A stretch of DNA of 25,737 bases from Lachnospiraceae bacterium UBA7188 (lineage in GTDB: Bacteria; Bacillota; Clostridia; Lachnospirales; Lachnospiraceae). Below the pieces are notes generated by a model. It was given only the letters and a program-made list of their open reading frames with translations, did no database searches and was not told the origin of the DNA. Positions 21,689-25,737 of the stretch are shown here, in pieces (the stretch's first letter is position 1; every line of letters begins with the position of its first letter). The translations under genes and the position numbers were made by a program. The DNA lies in NCBI GenBank assembly GCA_002490995.1, contig DKVC01000190.1, forward strand, positions 1 to 25,737, written 5' to 3'.

Positions 21689-23077
21689 GTGCTTTTAAAC
21701 GAGAATCTGGTACAGGACATCGTACAGGAAGTCGTGGCGAAGATGCAGATTGCGGAATCCGCAGGCGGTAAACATGGAATTTTTACCGATATGAATGACG
21801 CCATTGCGGCCGCGAAGGCATCTCAAGCCATTGTGCGGAAAATGTCCCTGGACCAGAGAGAACAGATTATCAGCAATATCCGCAGAAAGACCCATGAAAA
21901 TGCGGAACTCATTGCACGTATGGGTGTAAATGAGACCGGAATGGGCAATGTGGGACATAAGATATTAAAGCATAAACTGGTGGCGGACAAGACTCCCGGA
22001 ACGGAAGACCTGAAAACCACCGCATGGTCCGGAGACAGGGGATTGACGCTGATCGAGATGGGGCCATTCGGTGTAATCGGCGCCATCACACCCTGCACCA
22101 ATCCCAGCGAGACGGTCATCTGCAATTCCATCGGCATGATCGCGGCGGGAAATACGGTGGTATTCAATCCCCATCCCCAGGCGGTGAAGACCACGATATT
22201 TGCCATTAACATGATCAATGAGGCTTCCATGGAAGCAGGCGGGCCTGACAATGTGGCATGTACCGTGGAGAAGCCTACGCTGGAGACCAGCAATGTAATG
22301 ATGAAACATAAGGATATCCCGCTTCTGGTGGCCACCGGCGGACCCGGCGTAGTTACCGCGATCCTTTCCTCCGGAAAGAGAGGCATCGGAGCCGGTGCGG
22401 GAAACCCTCCCGCAGTGGTGGACGAGACAGCAGACATCAGGAAAGCGGCGGAAGATATCGTAAACGGCTGTACCTTTGACAACAATCTTCCCTGCATTGC
22501 GGAAAAGGAAATTGTGGCGGTAGAGTCCGTGGCGGACGAGCTGATGCACTATATGCTTTCGGAGCAGGGCTGCTATCTGATTTCAAAGGAGGAGCAGGAC
22601 AGGCTTACGGCAACGGTACTTACCCCCAAGGGACTGAACCGTAAATGCGTAGGCCGTGACGCGAAAACCCTGCTTGGCATGATCGGCGTGACCGTGCCTG
22701 ACAATATCCGCTGCATTGTTTTCGAAGGTCCCAAGGAGCATCCTCTGATTGCGGAAGAGCTGATGATGCCCATCCTGGGAATGGTGCGGGCAAAGGATAT
22801 CGACGATGCCATCGAGCAGGCCGTGTGGCTGGAGCATGGCAACCGCCATTCCGCCCATATCCATTCGAAGAACATTGATAACATTACAAAATATGCCAGA
22901 GCCATCGACACGGCTATCCTGGTGAAAAATGCGCCCTCCTATGCGGCGCTGGGCTTCGGCGGGGAAGGTTACTGTACCTTTACCATTGCCAGCCGTACCG
23001 GGGAAGGCCTGACCAGCACCAAGTCCTTTACCAAGAGCAGGCGCTGCGTCATGTCCGACAGCCTGTGCATACGTTAA
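21689..23077 (+). CDS. pduP: CoA-acylating propionaldehyde dehydrogenase (PduP/EutE-like)
   Basis: A 462-residue aldehyde dehydrogenase. The N-terminus LNENLVQDIVQEVVAKMQ is an encapsulation-peptide-like helix, followed by a short Gly-rich linker and the dehydrogenase core: GVIGAITPCTNPSETVICN and NTVVFNPHPQA (cofactor binding), LLVATGGPGVV, and the catalytic Cys269 in FDNNLPCIAEK. This wording is that of the PduP/EutE group, which converts aldehydes plus CoA and NAD+ to acyl-CoA. In this operon the expected substrate is propionaldehyde from the propanediol dehydratase. The start is GTG 21689, supported by AGGAGG at 21676-21681 seven bases upstream. The gene symbol is given by family and context, not by proven specificity. 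Confidence 0.92.
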   Translation: MLLNENLVQDIVQEVVAKMQIAESAGGKHGIFTDMNDAIAAAKASQAIVRKMSLDQREQIISNIRRKTHENAELIARMGVNETGMGNVGHKILKHKLVADKTPGTEDLKTTAWSGDRGLTLIEMGPFGVIGAITPCTNPSETVICNSIGMIAAGNTVVFNPHPQAVKTTIFAINMINEASMEAGGPDNVACTVEKPTLETSNVMMKHKDIPLLVATGGPGVVTAILSSGKRGIGAGAGNPPAVVDETADIRKAAEDIVNGCTFDNNLPCIAEKEIVAVESVADELMHYMLSEQGCYLISKEEQDRLTATVLTPKGLNRKCVGRDAKTLLGMIGVTVPDNIRCIVFEGPKEHPLIAEELMMPILGMVRAKDIDDAIEQAVWLEHGNRHSAHIHSKNIDNITKYARAIDTAILVKNAPSYAALGFGGEGYCTFTIASRTGEGLTSTKSFTKSRRCVMSDSLCIR

Positions 23078-23171
23078 GGCGGAACCTGGTCCGGATATAA
23101 CAGAAGCAGAAATCTGAAGAATTGAATGATTTGAAGGCGCAAGCTTTCCCTGGAAGAAAGGAGATGTAGTA

Positions 23172-24383
23172 ATGGCTGATACAGCACAGATAGAAGAGAT
23201 TGTGAAACAGGTGCTGGCAAGTATTTCAGGAACCACAGCCACGGCTCCCGCAGCAAACAGCGGGACGGCAGGCGGCGCGATTCCGAAGACGGCACATGTG
23301 GCAATGCTCACCAGTCTGGAGCATTTTGATGTAAAGGAATTCCCCATGCCGGAAGTCGGTGACGACGACATGCTGGTAAAGGTGGAAGGCTGCGGCGTCT
23401 GCGGTACGGATGCCCATGAATTCAAGAGAGATCCCTTCGGGCTGATTCCCGTGGCTCTCGGACACGAGGGAACCGGCGAAATCGTGAAGATGGGAAAGAA
23501 CGTGAAGAAAGACAGCGCCGGCAAGGATTTAAAGGTTGGGGACAAGGTGGTTACCTGTATGATTTTCAAGGATAACCCGGATATCACCATGTTTGATCTG
23601 AACAAGCAGAATGTAGGCGGCGCCGATGTATACGGACTGCTCCCCGATGACGATATTCATCTCAACGGATGGTTCTCCGATTACATTCTGATCAGGGGCG
23701 GCTCCACCGTATTTAATGTAAGCGACCTTGATCTGTACTCCAGAGTATTGATCGAGCCCTGTGCGGTGCTGATCCATGCGGTGGAGAGGGCGAAGACTAC
23801 AGGAATCCTCCGCTTCAACAGCAGAGTAGTGGTACAGGGCTGCGGACCCATCGGCCTGATCTGCATCGCAATCCTGCGCACCATGGGCATCAACAAGATT
23901 GTGGCAGTGGACGGCGAGCAGAAGCGTCTGGACTTTGCGAAGGAGCTCGGTGCATCCGATTCCGTGAACTTCAAGGACCACAAAGGGATTGAGGCCCTGG
24001 CAGCAGCCGTACAGGAGAAATGTGACGGACACCTGGCGGATTTTGCATTCCAGTGTACCGGTTCTCCCGTGGCACATTCCAATATCTACAAGTTCATCCG
24101 CAACGGCGGCGGGCTTTGTGAGCTGGGATTCTTCATTAACGGAGGAGATGCTACCATCAATCCGCACTTTGACATCTGTTCCAAGGAGATTACGACTGTG
24201 GGAAGCTGGGTATATACCCTGAGAGATTATGCGACCACATTTGATTTCCTGAAGAGTGCGAAAAAGATCGGCCTGCCCATGGATAAGCTGATTACCCATA
24301 CCTATCCGCTGGAGGAGATCAACGAGGCGCTGAAGACCAACCTGTCAATGCAGGGGCTTAAGATTGCTATTATAAATAAGTAG
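23172..24383 (+). CDS. Zinc-dependent alcohol dehydrogenase (MDR) with N-terminal encapsulation peptide
   Basis: A 403-residue medium-chain dehydrogenase. The first 20 residues (DTAQIEEIVKQVLASIS) form an encapsulation-like helix, followed by an Ala/Thr/Gly-rich linker to about 40. Catalytic zinc ligands are seen as Cys77 in GCGVCGTD and His98-Glu99 in LGHEGTGE. The Rossmann motif is VVQGCGPIGLI with an Asp at the end of the next strand (VAVDGEQ), favouring NAD(H). The usual four-Cys structural-zinc lobe is not visible: only one Cys is present in KVVTCMIFKDNP. The expected role is reducing propionaldehyde to propanol, recycling NAD+ for the aldehyde dehydrogenase inside the shell, possibly also lactaldehyde to propanediol. 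The start ATG 23172 follows AAAGGAGATG. Confidence 0.9.
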   Translation: MADTAQIEEIVKQVLASISGTTATAPAANSGTAGGAIPKTAHVAMLTSLEHFDVKEFPMPEVGDDDMLVKVEGCGVCGTDAHEFKRDPFGLIPVALGHEGTGEIVKMGKNVKKDSAGKDLKVGDKVVTCMIFKDNPDITMFDLNKQNVGGADVYGLLPDDDIHLNGWFSDYILIRGGSTVFNVSDLDLYSRVLIEPCAVLIHAVERAKTTGILRFNSRVVVQGCGPIGLICIAILRTMGINKIVAVDGEQKRLDFAKELGASDSVNFKDHKGIEALAAAVQEKCDGHLADFAFQCTGSPVAHSNIYKFIRNGGGLCELGFFINGGDATINPHFDICSKEITTVGSWVYTLRDYATTFDFLKSAKKIGLPMDKLITHTYPLEEINEALKTNLSMQGLKIAIINK

Positions 24384-24486
24384 AATAAGTAGAAATGGAA
24401 AAAAGTTTCAGCCGGTTCGAACGGTGGCAGAGATTATGATTATCGCGAAATCGTTAAAACCGTTACAAAAAGCCGAAACGACATGA

Positions 24487-24505
24487 CCGGATTATGTGTA
24501 TCCGG
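24487..24505. other. Intercistronic hairpin before the first shell gene
   Basis: CCGGAT-TATGTGT-ATCCGG, a perfect 6-bp stem with a 7-base loop, in the 152-bp gap after the alcohol dehydrogenase gene. The loop contains ATG 24494, an in-frame but unlikely start of the next gene. Confidence 0.45.
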
Positions 24506-24535
24506 AAATGTGAGAAACTGGAAGCGAGGAAAGCA

Positions 24536-24571
24536 ATGGAAGAAAAGAATTCCATGGAAGAGAAAAATTCC
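24536..24571 (+). repeat. 18-bp tandem duplication at the shell gene start
   Basis: ATGGAAGAAAAGAATTCC (24536-24553) and ATGGAAGAGAAAAATTCC (24554-24571) differ at two positions. Each begins with ATG in frame, so three starts (24536, 24554, 24572) are available. Confidence 0.85.
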
Positions 24572-24889
24572 ATGACGGAAGAAGCAGTAGGATTATTGGA
24601 GGTATTCGGGCTGGTCTGCGCGTTCATGGCAGCCGATGCGGGCTGTAAGGCGGCGGATGTCAGGCTGGAGGTCTTTGATAAGAATAAGCCTGCGAATGCA
24701 GATTCGTTGCCGGTGCCCTTGCTGGTGACAGTCAAGTTCCGGGGAAGCGTTGCAGCGGTGGAGGCGGCCATGGAAGCCGGCGAGGCGGTGGCGAAATCAC
24801 TCACCGGCGTGGTGCAGAGGCATATTATCGCCAGGCCCACCGGAGATACGGGAAAGATGCTGAAAATAAGCGCTTTCGACAGAGATTAA
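24536..24889 (+). CDS. BMC-domain shell protein with extended pore loop and duplicated N-terminus
   Basis: A 117-residue BMC-H shell protein. The BMC fold starts at EEAVGLLEVFGLVCAFMAADAGCKAADV, followed by VTVKFRGSVAAVEAAMEAG and HIIARPTG. Where the canonical paralog downstream has TEKIGSGLV at the pore, this protein has a longer loop (FDKNKPANADSLPVPLLV), which should change the central pore. The N-terminus carries two copies of MEEKNS from an 18-bp tandem duplication at 24536-24571. I use ATG 24536 with GCGAGGAAAG upstream; ATG 24572, after the duplication, would give the usual short N-terminus, and ATG 24494 lies in a hairpin loop. It should assemble as cyclic hexamers that tile the compartment facets. 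Confidence 0.88.
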   Translation: MEEKNSMEEKNSMTEEAVGLLEVFGLVCAFMAADAGCKAADVRLEVFDKNKPANADSLPVPLLVTVKFRGSVAAVEAAMEAGEAVAKSLTGVVQRHIIARPTGDTGKMLKISAFDRD

Positions 24890-24922
24890 TTACTGTAGAA
24901 CCATAATCAGGAGGAGAGAAAT

Positions 24923-25198
24923 ATGGCACAGGAAGCATTGGGAATGGTAGAAACTAGAGGTCTGACGGCAGCCATCGAAGCAGCCGATGCAATGACCAAG
25001 TCCGCAGAGGTTTCTCTGATAGGAACGGAGAAGATCGGTTCCGGACTGGTAACCGTAATGGTGCGCGGCGATGTAGGCGCTGTGAAAGCATCTGTTGAGA
25101 GCGGCTCCGCTGCAGCAAGCAGACTGGGCGAACTGGTGGCGGCACATGTCATCCCCAGGCCGCATTCCGACGTGGAGAAGATTCTGCCCAAGATTTAA
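24923..25198 (+). CDS. Canonical BMC-H shell protein (PduA/EutM-like)
   Basis: A 91-residue hexameric shell protein of standard length. It reads AQEALGMVETRGLTAAIEAADAM, the pore segment TEKIGSGLVTVMVRGDVGAV, the second helix ASVESGSAAASRLG and the ending AHVIPRPHSDVEKILP, all typical of PduA/PduJ/EutM. The small Gly-Ser-Gly pore is that used for diol and aldehyde passage in related shells. The start ATG 24923 has AGGAGGAGAG upstream. It is likely the major facet protein of this compartment. Confidence 0.95.
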   Translation: MAQEALGMVETRGLTAAIEAADAMTKSAEVSLIGTEKIGSGLVTVMVRGDVGAVKASVESGSAAASRLGELVAAHVIPRPHSDVEKILPKI

Positions 25199-25228
25199 GT
25201 TATAATTTCCAAGAAAAGGAGCCGGCAA

Positions 25229-25567
25229 ATGGGCAATACATCATTGGGTTTTATAGAGATTACAGGTGTGGTTGCAGCCGTGGATGCACTGGACATCATG
25301 TGCAAGACCTCCGGCGTGGAGCTGGCCACCTGGGAGAGAAAGCTGGGCGGAAGGCTTGTTACTATCGTGGTAAAGGGCGACGTGGCATCCGTCACGGAGG
25401 CCGTCGAGACAGCCTCAGCCAAGGCAATCAAAAAGCCTGTGGCAACAGGCGTTATCGCCAATCCCCACGAAGAGATCATGAGGCTTGTGAATCTTAGCGC
25501 AAGCCGCTTCATGAACAAAGAGGCGCAGCTCGGCAAACTCGACGCAAGAACCATTCAGGAAGTATAA
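25229..25567 (+). CDS. BMC-H shell protein with C-terminal extension
   Basis: A 112-residue BMC-H protein. The core is GNTSLGFIEITGVVAAVDALDIM, pore segment WERKLGGRLVTIVVKGDVASV, and VIANPHEEIM. A further 25 or so residues (LSASRFMNKEAQLGKLDARTIQEV) extend past the usual end and are probably helical. The pore motif LGGR differs from the IGSG of the neighbouring paralog, so the two hexamers may admit different molecules. The Arg would add charge near the pore. The start ATG 25229 follows AAAAGGAGCC. The gene is in line with the two other shell genes and followed by a repeat region, with the operon likely continuing. Confidence 0.93.
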   Translation: MGNTSLGFIEITGVVAAVDALDIMCKTSGVELATWERKLGGRLVTIVVKGDVASVTEAVETASAKAIKKPVATGVIANPHEEIMRLVNLSASRFMNKEAQLGKLDARTIQEV

Positions 25568-25570
25568 TCA

Positions 25571-25737
25571 GGGCACTGAAGTGCAGAGACGGAACTGGAA
25601 TAAAAAACAGTCTCGGAACGGAAGTGCCCGGAAGGAAATTGCAGCTGCGCACTATGCAGATGAAATTTTCTTCCCTGAAGAAGGGCACTGAAGTGCAGAG
25701 ACGGAACTGGAATAAAAACAGTCTCGGAACGGAAGTG
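25571..25737 (+). repeat. Two 55-56-bp direct repeats forming hairpins, after the third shell gene
   Basis: Copy 1 (25571-25626) and copy 2 (25683-25737, cut by the window end) are identical except for one A in an A run. Within copy 1 the ends GGGCACT (25571-25577) and AGTGCCC (25623-25629) pair, as do GAGAC (25586-25590) and GTCTC (25610-25614), so each copy can fold as a long hairpin. The spacer has its own inverted repeat: GGAAGGAAATT from 25630, against AATTTTCTTCC before copy 2. No T run is visible, so a terminator is not supported. Confidence 0.8.

Noticed and set aside
25571..25629. Terminator after the third shell gene
   Set aside because: The hairpin is long but is followed by CCCGGAAGG instead of a T run, and the same element recurs 112 bp later.

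Overview
The window looks like chromosomal DNA of a gut-type Lachnospiraceae (Clostridia, Bacillota). Evidence: roughly 50% GC, AGGAGG-type ribosome binding sites, TTGACA/TATAAT promoters, Rpn-family and AAA-ATPase-like genes, and a B12-independent glycyl-radical propanediol system. Genus is not determinable by eye. Every gene I can support is on the + strand.

Layout. (1) 2-619: 3' part of an Rpn-type nuclease/transposase gene. (2) 709-5332: a MarR-controlled drug-efflux unit with promoter, two operators, MarR gene, a heterodimeric ABC exporter and a strong terminator. (3) 5401-8125: promoter, leader and gene for a glycyl radical enzyme whose active-site residues match B12-independent diol (1,2-propanediol) dehydratase. 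(4) 8126-12205: accessory stretch with several broken genes (5'-truncated DJ-1/PfpI, frameshifted alpha/beta hydrolase, ParE toxin remnant beside an intact antitoxin), plus GNAT, nucleoside phosphorylase and methyltransferase genes. (5) 12419-13216: radical-SAM activating enzyme for the glycyl radical enzyme. (6) 13239-19950: frameshifted histidine phosphatase, YdcF-like protein, an AAA-ATPase-like protein fused to a Nudix domain, an HTH regulator with a solenoid of 26-residue repeats, and a large solute-binding lipoprotein. (7) 20007-25737: start of a bacterial microcompartment operon (fuculose/rhamnulose-phosphate-type aldolase, HbpS/PduO-C-like protein, CoA-acylating aldehyde dehydrogenase, alcohol dehydrogenase, three BMC shell proteins), continuing past the window end.

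How it fits together. The aldolase would cleave a deoxysugar phosphate (L-fuculose- or L-rhamnulose-1-phosphate) into DHAP and lactaldehyde. Lactaldehyde is reduced to 1,2-propanediol, the glycyl radical enzyme dehydrates this to propionaldehyde, and the aldehyde/alcohol dehydrogenase pair disproportionates that to propionyl-CoA and propanol with internal NAD and CoA recycling. This is the fucose/rhamnose type of glycyl-radical microcompartment (often called GRM5).

What stands out. The signature enzyme lies about 12 kb upstream of the shell operon and is separated from its activase by a 4.3-kb stretch full of decayed genes. Four cargo proteins carry matching terminal encapsulation-peptide-like helices, while the dehydratase has none that I can see. 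The aldolase has a Cys-rich segment just before its peptide. Other items worth a second look are the AAA-ATPase/Nudix chimera, the HTH-solenoid protein and a repeated hairpin element after the third shell gene.
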